Shown here: positions 46,338 through 55,300 of the stretch, piece after piece | How the letters are laid out: each line of letters starts with the position of its first letter | Numbering within the stretch: the stretch's first letter is position 1 | Assembly (NCBI GenBank): GCA_030913385.1 | Contig: CP133159.1 | Location: forward strand, 1,138,584-1,202,583 | DNA length: 64,000 nt | Direction: 5' to 3' | Origin: Cytophagaceae bacterium ABcell3 | GTDB lineage: Bacteria; Bacteroidota; Bacteroidia; Cytophagales; Cytophagaceae | Made by a program: the position numbers and the translations under genes | Notes under the pieces: generated by a model | The model's input: the letters and a program-made list of their open reading frames with translations, nothing else | Told to the model about the DNA's origin: nothing | The model's database searches: none

Positions 46338-47675
46338 TTAATTGTTTTTAATTTTTTCCGCCCATTTAAACCTGTCACTAGGGGCAAATTTCCAAGGGGC
46401 AAAGTTAGTTTCAACATTTGAGAACATCGCATTCCAAGCGGCTGGCGTGCTGGATTCTTCCATAGCCTTATAGCGCCTTAGCTGCATGATGATATCTAGC
46501 GGGTCTATGTTTACAGGACAAGCCTCTACACATGCTTGGCAAGTAGTGCAAGCCATAAGTTCTTCAGAGGTTATGTAACCGTCCAGAAGGGCAGCCCCTT
46601 CATTGGCTTTGTCTGTACCTTTAGTCTTAATGTTACGGCCAATTTCTTCAGCCCTGTCTCTCGTGTCCATCATGATTTTTCTTGGAGAAAGCTTTTTGCC
46701 TGTCATGTTGGCTGGGCATGAGGCTGTACATCTTCCGCATTCTGTGCAACTGTAGGCGTCCAGTATGTTTTTCCAAGTTAGGTCTTGAACATCTTTGGCG
46801 CCAAACCTTCCTGGAGGTGCTTCTTCTGTGCTTTCCGCAGGCGCTTCTTCTGGCACTCCTAGCATAAGTTTTACTTCTTTCGTTACTTCCGGCATATTGC
46901 TGAACTTCCCGGTAGGGGTAAGTTTGCTGTACCAGGTATTAGGAAATGCGAAAAATATATGCAGGTGTTTTGAATCATAAAATATGTACATAGAAAAAGC
47001 AAAAATACCTATTATATGAAACCACCACGCAAACCTTTCAATGGCAATTAAAGTGGCATTGGAGAAATTGGTGAAAAAGTCTACCAGTAGACCACTGAAG
47101 AAGAAACTGCCAGTTTGTACATAGTGTTCCGCCCCACGTTGCTGAAGCACTACGTCTGTAGAGTTCATTGTAAGAAAAGCCAGCATCAATAAAATTTCGG
47201 CGGTAAGAATAAGGTTGGCGTCGAGGGTTGGCCAGCGTCTCATTTCTTCCCCTTTAAAACGACGTAAGCCAAGAATGTTCCTTCTGATCAAAAATATCAC
47301 ACATCCTATGATAACAGATACTGCTAATAGTTCAAATACATTGATAAAGAAAGGATAGACATTGCCTAAGCCAGTGGCAAACACACGATGGGTGCCAAAA
47401 AAACCATCGAGTATGATTTCTATCATTTCAATGTTTATGACTATAAAGCCTATATATACAAACAAATGCAAAATAGCGGGGAGCGGCTTATGGAACATTT
47501 TTTTTTGGCCAAGAGCAAAGAGAACCATTGTCTTGAACCGTTCGGAGCGGCTTCCGGTCAGCTCTACCTCTCTGCCGAGCAAAATATTTTTTCGAATTTC
47601 TCTAATTCTTTTGGTAACGTAAAAAACTGTTACACCGAATATTATGATAAAAATTATTTGTGGTGCGTAAGCCAT
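46338..47675 (-). CDS. membrane-bound 4Fe-4S dicluster electron-transfer protein
   Basis: A 445-residue protein. Residues 1-260 carry about five or six hydrophobic helices (QIIFIIIFGVTVFYVTKRI at the N-terminus; LAILHLFVYIGFIVINIEM-like; LILTAEILLMLAFLTMNS), similar to the cytochrome-like membrane part of DsrM/NarI-type proteins. The soluble C-terminal half holds two ferredoxin motifs, CTECGRCTASCP and CTTCQACVEACP, spaced by about 70 residues, typical of the HdrC/GlpC-type dicluster domain. Together with the CCG protein it probably passes electrons between a cytosolic substrate and the quinone pool. First gene of a three-gene unit on the minus strand. Confidence 0.87.
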   Translation of the reverse strand: MAYAPQIIFIIIFGVTVFYVTKRIREIRKNILLGREVELTGSRSERFKTMVLFALGQKKMFHKPLPAILHLFVYIGFIVINIEMIEIILDGFFGTHRVFATGLGNVYPFFINVFELLAVSVIIGCVIFLIRRNILGLRRFKGEEMRRWPTLDANLILTAEILLMLAFLTMNSTDVVLQQRGAEHYVQTGSFFFSGLLVDFFTNFSNATLIAIERFAWWFHIIGIFAFSMYIFYDSKHLHIFFAFPNTWYSKLTPTGKFSNMPEVTKEVKLMLGVPEEAPAESTEEAPPGRFGAKDVQDLTWKNILDAYSCTECGRCTASCPANMTGKKLSPRKIMMDTRDRAEEIGRNIKTKGTDKANEGAALLDGYITSEELMACTTCQACVEACPVNIDPLDIIMQLRRYKAMEESSTPAAWNAMFSNVETNFAPWKFAPSDRFKWAEKIKNN

Positions 47676-47753
47676 ATATATGTTTTTTTATTTTTTAAGT
47701 TTAGAAAATTTGCATTGAAAAAAAAAATAGATACCTTTGTGTCACAATTCGGC

Positions 47754-47826
47754 GGTGATGTAGCTCAGTTGGTAGAGCAAAGGACTGAAAATCCTTGTGT
47801 CGATGGTTCGATTCCATTCATCACCA
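47754..47826 (+). tRNA. tRNA-Phe (GAA)
   Basis: A 73-base cloverleaf: acceptor GGTGATG pairs with CATCACC, D-stem GCTC/GAGC with loop AGTTGGTA, anticodon stem AAGGA/TCCTT with loop CTGAAAA (anticodon GAA), variable loop GTGTC, T-arm GATGG/CCATT around TTCGATT, discriminator A. The 3' CCA is not encoded. A strong terminator follows 7 bases later. Confidence 0.96.
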
Positions 47827-47833
47827 CGCTTAG

Positions 47834-47861
47834 AACCCTCCTTTTTAAGGAGGGTTTTTTT
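47834..47861 (+). terminator. terminator after tRNA-Phe
   Basis: AACCCTCCTT - TTT - AAGGAGGGTT is a perfect 10 bp stem continued by a T-run of about seven. It ends the single tRNA transcript. Confidence 0.93.
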
Positions 47862-49061
47862 ATTTGTATCTGCTATATTGTTATAAGTGTCCATTTTTTC
47901 CTAAAGTATACTGTATTTCTGCCTTCAAAGTTATTGAAAGGTGATTTTTTCTTAAAAATACAACGTGCTTCACCTTTTATCTCTGCTTGGGGTAAAAGTA
48001 ATAAGCATAAAAGTTGAAACCTAGACGTAACTAAGCTAATAACGCAAAATAATTTACGGTTTAGTAAAAAGAAGGTGGAAATTTGTAATTGGTGTAGCTA
48101 CAAGCTACATTTTTTACCTTGTTTTTATATTCATAATTCCATATCCGACACAAGTTACGGATAGCAATGGTATAAGCTGTTAGTGCTCTTGCGTATAAAG
48201 TAAAAGAGCAAAATGTAAAGTCAAACTAATTAAACAGCCATAAGCTGTTGAAACTAACCCTTGCCTCTCTTCTTTTAAAGGTGACCTGCGGCTTGCCAAT
48301 CGCAATATCTAATGTTTATTTTCCTATTTGCGTCTTGTTTAGGGTATCTCCGTAGCTGCAAGCTACGGATAGCATAGGCGTTTAGTGTTAGAGTTTTCGT
48401 GGCTGGAGTGTAGCTATAGGTTGACCCTAGTTTTAGCCTCTTAATATACGCTTACTGTAGCTTGCAGCTACAGCACCATAATATTCAAATAAATCCGTAA
48501 TGTCGAAGGTAGCTTGGTATAGCTACTAGTGATATCAGTGAATATAAATTGTCATCTTTTTCTCCCGATGAGTCCATAACTATAAGCTATGTTTATTTTT
48601 TGTCTGACAATTTTAGCGATACTACCGCCTCTGTGTTTTTTTAAAGGTTAAATTGTATTTAATGTAGATGTATGGCGTTGGGCGACGGGCAAGATGTTAT
48701 GTTTTTATGTATTTGTTTTAAAAATATTTCATGAAGCCCAAGAGGCTTACTGGGTGACTTTTGTACATGATTGGTGTATGATTTATTCAATTGTAAGGTT
48801 TTTTGCAAGTTTTTGCTTTTTTACGCTGTGAATATTTGAAGATTTTATTTTTATGATTCTTTGTTTTTTTCTTTAAATATTACATTGAGTGTAATTTTTT
48901 TTCTTTGTTAATATTTTTTACGGTTGTAAAATTGCGAGCTTGTTAAGCGTAGTGTTCTGCGTGTTTTGTCTTTGTTTGTTGTCTTTCTGTAGAAATGTTT
49001 GATTGTGTAAGAAATGTTTTGTTTAGGGTTTTGGCTTAAGATAATACTATGATTTAAGATT
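47862..49061. repeat. 1.2 kb non-coding gap with repeated small GTAGCT palindromes
   Basis: No credible gene. Between 48090 and 48600 the same palindromic core recurs: TGTAGCT-ACA-AGCTACA at 48093-48109, CCGTAGCT-GCA-AGCTACGG at 48350-48368, CTGTAGCT-TGC-AGCTACAG at 48455-48473, and the looser GTAGCT-TGGTAT-AGCTAC at 48509-48526. Degenerate relatives (CAAGTTACGGATAGCAATGG near 48160, ACTATAAGCTATG near 48579) suggest a decaying short palindromic repeat family. The AT-rich stretch 48780-49061, with many T-runs, probably contains the promoter of the collar-protein/adhesin operon, but no exact Bacteroidota -33/-7 pair could be fixed. Confidence 0.6.
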
Positions 49062-50156
49062 ATGTATAGGAATAGTTTACTTTGTACTTTTTTACTTTTT
49101 TTATGTTTTCATGCATTTAAAGGGGTGGGGCAACAAACTTTAGTTAAAGGTGTGTCTATTGCTGAAGACTCTCTGCCTCCTCACCCTTCTGCTATTTTAG
49201 ATGTAAGGTCATTGAATAAAGGTATGCTGATCGCAAGAATGACCTATGATGAAATGGTGGCTTTTGGTGATAAGAACCCTCCTGCTGGAACTACCGTGCA
49301 TGTAGAAGTTGCACCTGATGCTAATTGGCAACAGCAGCAACGAAGGGGTTTGTACTATTGGAATGCTAATACATGGAAAAAGCTAGAAGTTCAGCGAATC
49401 CAATACCCTGTTGGCTCTATCTTATTTTATTCTCTTACGGGTCAAGAAAATCCTTCACAGCTTTTTGACTCAAATGGAAAAGGTCTCAGTGGCACTAAAA
49501 TGGCAGGATGGGCAATATGTAACGGCAACCATGGTACGCCAGATTTAAGAGGGCGCTTTGTCGTCGGAGCAGATGGTAATGATAATGACTATAATGTTGG
49601 AGGAAAAACCGGTGGCATTACCATACTACATGGCAAAGGGCCTAATCCTACATTGACTTCAAACAATATTCGGCACCATAAACATAAAGTAGATTTTAGT
49701 TTTATGGATAGGGTTCGTATAGACCATGACCATGAGTTTGTTGAAGACCCGCACAGACATGAGTTCAATGTTACGAACAAAGGTTCCGGGAATAGTCACC
49801 GAAGGAGAGAGGGGGATAGTATGGATGAACAAACCACGGTTATGGTACGAAAGCGTAAAAATAGGCGGGGGCTTAGGAGAAATAATCCAGCTTATGAGGA
49901 GCTTCCAGGTCACCCTGTCATTCAAAGTAGAAGGACTGTTCTTAAGGTGGGTGAATCTCCTATTAGTGTCAATAATGCTACTATAGGTGAAGCGGTTCAG
50001 GAGACTGGAGGAGGAGAGCCTATAGATAATGCACCTCCATTTTATGTAGCACTTTATATTATGCGGGTAGAGCAAGGAACTGCAGTAAGTCAGCCTGGGC
50101 AAGGGAATGTGGAAATACCTGTTCCTTTATCAACTTCCTCTGGTACATGTAATTAA
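49062..50156 (+). CDS. secreted tail-collar-like protein 1, upstream of giant adhesin
   Basis: A 364-residue protein with signal peptide (MYRNSLLCTFLLFLCFHAF, cleavage near GVGQ). Residues ~40-65 contain PSAILDVRSLNKGMLIARMT, a motif found at the start of many Bacteroidota surface proteins. The central part has VGSILFYSLTG and GWAICNGNHGTPDLRGRFVV, the signature of the phage tail-collar/short-tail-fibre fold, followed by clustered histidines (RHHKHK, DHDHEF, DPHRHEF) like the metal-binding HxH motifs of T4 gp12. A basic RRRxGD stretch and a final PPFYVALYIMRVEQ strand follow. No phage structural genes are nearby. It heads a tandem set of three paralogues ending in the giant ORF; a role in adhesion or adhesin assembly is inferred. 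Confidence 0.8.
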   Translation: MYRNSLLCTFLLFLCFHAFKGVGQQTLVKGVSIAEDSLPPHPSAILDVRSLNKGMLIARMTYDEMVAFGDKNPPAGTTVHVEVAPDANWQQQQRRGLYYWNANTWKKLEVQRIQYPVGSILFYSLTGQENPSQLFDSNGKGLSGTKMAGWAICNGNHGTPDLRGRFVVGADGNDNDYNVGGKTGGITILHGKGPNPTLTSNNIRHHKHKVDFSFMDRVRIDHDHEFVEDPHRHEFNVTNKGSGNSHRRREGDSMDEQTTVMVRKRKNRRGLRRNNPAYEELPGHPVIQSRRTVLKVGESPISVNNATIGEAVQETGGGEPIDNAPPFYVALYIMRVEQGTAVSQPGQGNVEIPVPLSTSSGTCN

Positions 50157-50163
50157 TAAACAA

Positions 50164-51216
50164 ATGCGATTTTTCCACCTATTTATCTTTATATCCCTTT
50201 GTTGTGCTTGTCCTTCTCTTTACGGACAGGTTTCTACTAATGGGGTAAAAGTTATTTCTGAGCAAGACAAGAACGTATTGTTACAGGACATCCCTGAAAG
50301 GGAATATAACACCGAACTAAAGAAAGTCAACCAGCCCGATGAATCGGCTATACTTGAAATTTATTCTAAAACACAAGGGGTGTTATTCCCAAGCCTTAGT
50401 TATAGCCAAATGGTCAGTATACAAGAGCCATCGGACGGGTTAACTGTTTTCGTCACTGATTCTGACAGGCAAGGGTTCCACATATATTATAGGAACAATG
50501 GATGGTTAAAGCTATCAGAAGAGGAAAACATAATTGCTCTTCCCAATGGTGGCGTGATTATGTATTATGGAGAGGTGGATGATTTTGATGAGTCAGGTCT
50601 TGGTAGAATAGGTAGCTCTTTAGAAGGCTGGGCTATTTGTAACGGCAATAACGGTACGCCTGACTTACGGTCAATGTTTACTGTAATGGCTGTAGATCCA
50701 TCAGTTCATAACATTTCGGGCAGGGAAAGTTCTCTTACCAGTTATGGTTTACGGGTTACTTCTGGCAAGCAATACCTTATGGAAGACGCTCATTTGCCAG
50801 CCCACAAACATGCCCTTTCTTCTATCTCTGTGAATGCCCCACATACACATGTTGTTTACGAAGACGAGCCGCACAAGCACCATATTGAAACTTCCACTAA
50901 AAGATCCGTTAGCGATATCAGTGATGGACGACCTTTAAGGAGGTTCACTAGGGTAAAGAAAAAATGGGGGAATCAGTACCGGACAATCGCTACTAATGAA
51001 TCTACTTTAGCAAATGTGGTGGTTTCTTCTGCGGTAGATGATGTCAGGTTTGAATTGCCTGCAGAAATATTTAAAGCAACTCCTGAATCAGCATCTGGAC
51101 AAATGCCCATAAACAACCGTCCTGCATATACTGCTTTGTTATACATTATGAAAGTGAATTTCCTTTTGGATGAAAATTGCTATCAGCAATACAGAACCCT
51201 TCAACAATTTGACTGA
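50164..51216 (+). CDS. secreted tail-collar-like protein 2
   Basis: About 350 residues with signal peptide MRFFHLFIFISLCCACPSLY, cleavage near GQ. The open frame begins inside the previous gene, but the ATG at 50164, 7 bases after the preceding stop, starts the signal peptide. It shares the plan of its neighbours: ESAILEIYSKTQGVLFPSLS near the N-terminus, GWAICNGNNGTPDLRSMFTV in the middle, HxH clusters (LPAHKHALSS, APHTHVVYEDEPHKHH) and a closing NNRPAYTALLYIMKV. Only the fold-defining blocks are conserved between the paralogues; the loops differ strongly, as expected for binding surfaces. The last Cys is close to the C-terminus. Confidence 0.8.
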   Translation: MRFFHLFIFISLCCACPSLYGQVSTNGVKVISEQDKNVLLQDIPEREYNTELKKVNQPDESAILEIYSKTQGVLFPSLSYSQMVSIQEPSDGLTVFVTDSDRQGFHIYYRNNGWLKLSEEENIIALPNGGVIMYYGEVDDFDESGLGRIGSSLEGWAICNGNNGTPDLRSMFTVMAVDPSVHNISGRESSLTSYGLRVTSGKQYLMEDAHLPAHKHALSSISVNAPHTHVVYEDEPHKHHIETSTKRSVSDISDGRPLRRFTRVKKKWGNQYRTIATNESTLANVVVSSAVDDVRFELPAEIFKATPESASGQMPINNRPAYTALLYIMKVNFLLDENCYQQYRTLQQFD

Positions 51217-51217
51217 T

Positions 51218-52291
51218 ATGAGATTACGGTTGCTATTTTTGATGTACTTATTAGGTGCCACTTTTTTATTAAAAGCACAGAGTGGTATTAAGATTACGGA
51301 TGGGAGTGATTTAGAAAGTCATCCTGATATACTGTTTCATGCAGAAGCAGTTAATGAACCCCGAGGTGTTCTTTTTCCTCGAATGACTCACCAGCAGATG
51401 CTTAACATACATAATCCTAAAGAAGGGTTAATGGTTTATGTCACCGATAATACTGGTAATGCTCAAGGTATGTGGTTCTATGACTCCTATGATAAAGAAT
51501 GGAAGCGTTATACGCCGGTGGATAATAGTCCCAGGTATGTGGAGCCGGAAGGGTCTATTATTATTTACACAGGAAATTTGAATAACTTTTATGGGTATGA
51601 TGGACAGCCAGTTCCTCAAGGAGTTGGTAAAGGACTGGGTAAGGAAGGTACTGATATGGAAGGTTGGGCTATTTGTAATGGCAACAATCTAACCCCTAAC
51701 CTTAGCGGAAGGTTTATTGTAGGCGGTTTTAAAGCAAGTGAAAATGGTACAATAAAGGAGCGAGAGGTTTCAGAAGGTTTTGAAGAAGCGCCTAATATCT
51801 CAATATATAATAGTACAGGAAGTACAGGGGGGCAGGACGAATATGCATTCACTGTCAATACAATGCCTCCACATGTGCATAGGTCCAATCAAGGTGGTAG
51901 CAGTAGTAGACTGGACCACTCTCATACAGTTACAGTTACTGGAGACCACGATCATGGTATAAACTATGGAACTTCTACTCTTTCTCAAAATGGAGAAATG
52001 AAAGTATCTATGAGAAGGCAGAAGAACCTAGAAAAACACCATAGTGGACCAACCAGAGATGGCTTAGTCGCAAAATTGGAAGTGCCGGAAAACCAAGCAC
52101 AGATAGAGATTAACTTTAATCGGCTCCCTGATGGATCTTTAATGTCCACTTTCCCAGAAAATCAGACACATATAGAACCTGTAGACAATAGACCGCCTCA
52201 TTACATTGTAGTGTATCTGATTAAAGTGGATAAAGGCATTTATCAGGGTCAGGGAAAAACTTATAATACTCCAAAAGCTATTAATTATTAG
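51218..52291 (+). CDS. secreted tail-collar-like protein 3
   Basis: About 357 residues; signal peptide MRLRLLFLMYLLGATFLLKA, cleavage near QS. The ATG at 51218 is one base after the preceding stop. Conserved blocks: EPRGVLFPRMTHQQMLNI, a GLMVYVTDNTGNAQGMWFYD stretch (the surface-protein N-terminal module), GWAICNGNNLTPNLSGRFIV, histidine clusters MPPHVHRSN, DHSHTVTV and GDHDHGINYG, and a final RPPHYIVVYLIKVD. The HxH clusters here are the closest of the three to the classic short-tail-fibre pattern. Its stop is 10 bases before the start of the giant adhesin gene, strongly suggesting a single transcript. Confidence 0.8.
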   Translation: MRLRLLFLMYLLGATFLLKAQSGIKITDGSDLESHPDILFHAEAVNEPRGVLFPRMTHQQMLNIHNPKEGLMVYVTDNTGNAQGMWFYDSYDKEWKRYTPVDNSPRYVEPEGSIIIYTGNLNNFYGYDGQPVPQGVGKGLGKEGTDMEGWAICNGNNLTPNLSGRFIVGGFKASENGTIKEREVSEGFEEAPNISIYNSTGSTGGQDEYAFTVNTMPPHVHRSNQGGSSSRLDHSHTVTVTGDHDHGINYGTSTLSQNGEMKVSMRRQKNLEKHHSGPTRDGLVAKLEVPENQAQIEINFNRLPDGSLMSTFPENQTHIEPVDNRPPHYIVVYLIKVDKGIYQGQGKTYNTPKAINY

Positions 52292-52301
52292 GGAAATTTT
52301 T

Positions 52302-55300
52302 ATGAACCCGTTTAGATTACTTTTCATCGTTTTATCAGTAGTTTTTATTGCTGAAGTATCTGCTCAGGATTGTTCCTTGAACTATTCTATTGAAAAAACT
52401 AACACTACTTGTTTGACTGGTAGCGATGGCTCAATAGAAATAACACCTGTTTTACCAAACTCCGGGAGCTGTTTAAGTGCAGAAAATGCCCCTGCGGATA
52501 TGTGTTCTGAAGGAACTGAAATTAGGGAAAACAAGTATTACCAAATTTCATCTGGGGAACATCTAAGAATTCCTGAAGATTTTGAATTTACCGGTGGAAT
52601 TATGGTCAATGGAGGGACACTTACTATTTGTGGATCCGCCCATATTCAGGATATTGAATTACTGCATGGACAGGTTTTTATTACTGGTACTTTATATACT
52701 GATCACCTTAATGCGTCTGATAATTTTGGAGGTATAAAAAACTATGGTCAAATAGTTGTCAAATATGGGGGTGGTTTTAGCTCAGTTCTGGAAAACCATG
52801 GTTCCATTACTGTTAATGAAATTTTTAATGTCCACCAAGCAGGAAGACTAGACAACTATGCCAGTATGTACGTAGGTGGATTGGGGAACAATGGCTTAGT
52901 TAGGAACTATAATAACCTAGAGTTTTTAAAGGGTACAATGTACATCAACCAAGGCTCTAAACTTGAAAACTACTGTAAGATTATTGTAAAAGAGAATTTT
53001 GAAATAAATTCTGTTGTAGACAACAAGGGACAGATTGTTGTCGAGAGTAGAACTAGGGTTAACTCTGGAGCCTCTTTGAATCTTTTCAAAGGTGCTTATC
53101 TAAAAACAAAGGATATAGAAGTAAACGCAGCCATTAATAGTGAGAATGAGGGGTGCGCTCTTTTAGAAGTTACTTCTGAATCTGTAATTAATTGGGGAGC
53201 GTCCGTTCATTCAAACATTTTTTATTGTGATGTTAACGGTGTAGAGACTAACCACCCTAACATTGAGCTGAATCTAAACTGTGAGTGCCCTTATGTAAAT
53301 AACTCGCAACAGACCATTGAAGATTTTACATTTCTTTGGCACCAGTTCCCAGAATTGGGTTCTGTGAATTATGTTGAGAATTTGTCAGTAGGAACTTATA
53401 ACATTACTATATCTGATGGTAATTGTAGTAGAGATGTAAGCGTTTTTGTTCCTGGACCTAATAACCCAATTAGAATTTCTGCCATTACAACACCAAATTT
53501 ATGTAGTGAGACGAGTACTGGGCGTGCAGAATTTTCTGTATCAGGGGGAAGCAGCGAATATCAGTATTCCTTCAACGGAAATGCATCAAATAGTTTAATT
53601 TATGAAAACCTATCTGGTGGAAGCTATGTGTTCAAAGTTACAGATTCAGAGGGTTGTGTCGCCGAAAAAAGAATCAGTATTTATGAAGGGGATGAAATAG
53701 AAATTAAGGTAGAGGTTACAGATGAAAGTTGTGAGGACGCAGGTGATGGAGAAGTTACTTTAAGTGTCAATAGTGAACTATGTGGGGAAGCTGATGGTGA
53801 AAATGGGGAGAATGGTAAAGGTTGTTATGAGGGTGGGCTTCCTGACTCTGATGCTTGTCTAGCTGGATGTCACAAAGTTTTTTCTGGAGAAAATAACTAC
53901 GCTTTAAGTGGATCTGAAAAAGCATGTATTAAAGATTTATTTACTGGTAATGTTGACTTTGTTAATGGTAATAATGTCTTAAATGTCTGCGGTGTCGCTA
54001 ACTTTAACCATATTGTCCTTAAGCGAAAAGACAAAATTATTAACTACGGTGTACTGAATGTAATCTCCATTAAACTGGATAGACCAGATGCTGAAATTAT
54101 AAATTATGGGGAGATTAACTATTCTGGTGACTTAAATATTGAAGCTTTTGTTACTAATTACGGAACCATTAATGGTAGTGTTGGAAACCTTAATGTAGAA
54201 AGTATCGGAAAGCTTGAAAACTATGGATCCATTACTGTGGCAGGTAGTTTCCATAACAATCAAGGATTTTTTCAAAATGAAGGGCCATTAAATCTGGGTA
54301 ATTCTTTGATTTGTAACGGGAGTAGTGTTTTTGTTAACACTTGTAATATTACTGTTGCAAAGCGTTTTATTATTCATGATAATTCCGTCTTTGAAAATTA
54401 TGGGGTTGTTTCGGGAGTCAATGAAACATTTTTTAGCCCACTTTCTCAATTCGTGGTTCATCCAGGTAGTGAGCTTTCTACTTCCTCTATTAATCTAAAT
54501 CGTTGTACCATTGTTAATGAGGGGGCTTCTTGTGGGAAAATCACTTCTAGCACAACTGTTTTTGATTCTCCCGTATTCAATGGGAAAATCTACTTCTGTG
54601 ATTTAAATAATACTATAGAATTAGATAATGGACACACTTTTTTAAACGGGGCTAAGTTTGAATGTGAGTGTTTAGGTAGTGAGGAGGAACCTGAGCCTGA
54701 TCAATCTGAGGGTGAGTTTGTTTGGGACGATGGATATGTAGGGAAAACGAGATCTGGTCTTAAAGCAGGAACCTATTCCGTTTCTTTATCATGTGGAGAG
54801 TGCTCTGCATCCGAATCATTTGAAGTAAAAACGAAGTCTGATTTTTCTGCAGAGGCAAAGGTCACTAATGAGTCTTGTAAAGGTAAGATGGATGGAAAGC
54901 TAGAAGCTATTGTTTCAGGATTCGATTTTGATGATGTTTATCAGGTTTACTGGACTACTCCCAAAGGGCAGGTTTTAGACGGTGAAGAGGTTTATGATTT
55001 AGAGGCAGGACTTTACTCTTTAAAAGTTGTCAATGATCATGGTTGTACATTCTTAAAGGAAGATATTGAAGTGGGATATGATGATGAGGCTTGTTTTTCG
55101 GACTGTCTTAACGCTAGAGCTGAAATCTCAAGTGATAATGTAAGCTGTGGTCAGCTTGATAATGGGAAAGCTTTTTTAAATCTTAAGTCAGAAAACCATT
55201 CAGTTTCGGAAACTTATTGGTATGATATTGATGGTGAGGTTATTGGTCGATCTCTGTCGGTAAACAATCTTAGGCCAGGGGATTATCTTAATAAAACATA

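Noticed and set aside
47388-48017. 209-codon plus-strand ORF spanning tRNA-Phe
   Set aside because: It crosses the tRNA, its terminator and the antisense of the Fe-S membrane gene; composition is not protein-like.
49062-52291. Prophage remnant
   Set aside because: Only collar-type folds are seen; there are no capsid, tail, lysis or integrase genes, and each protein has its own signal peptide.
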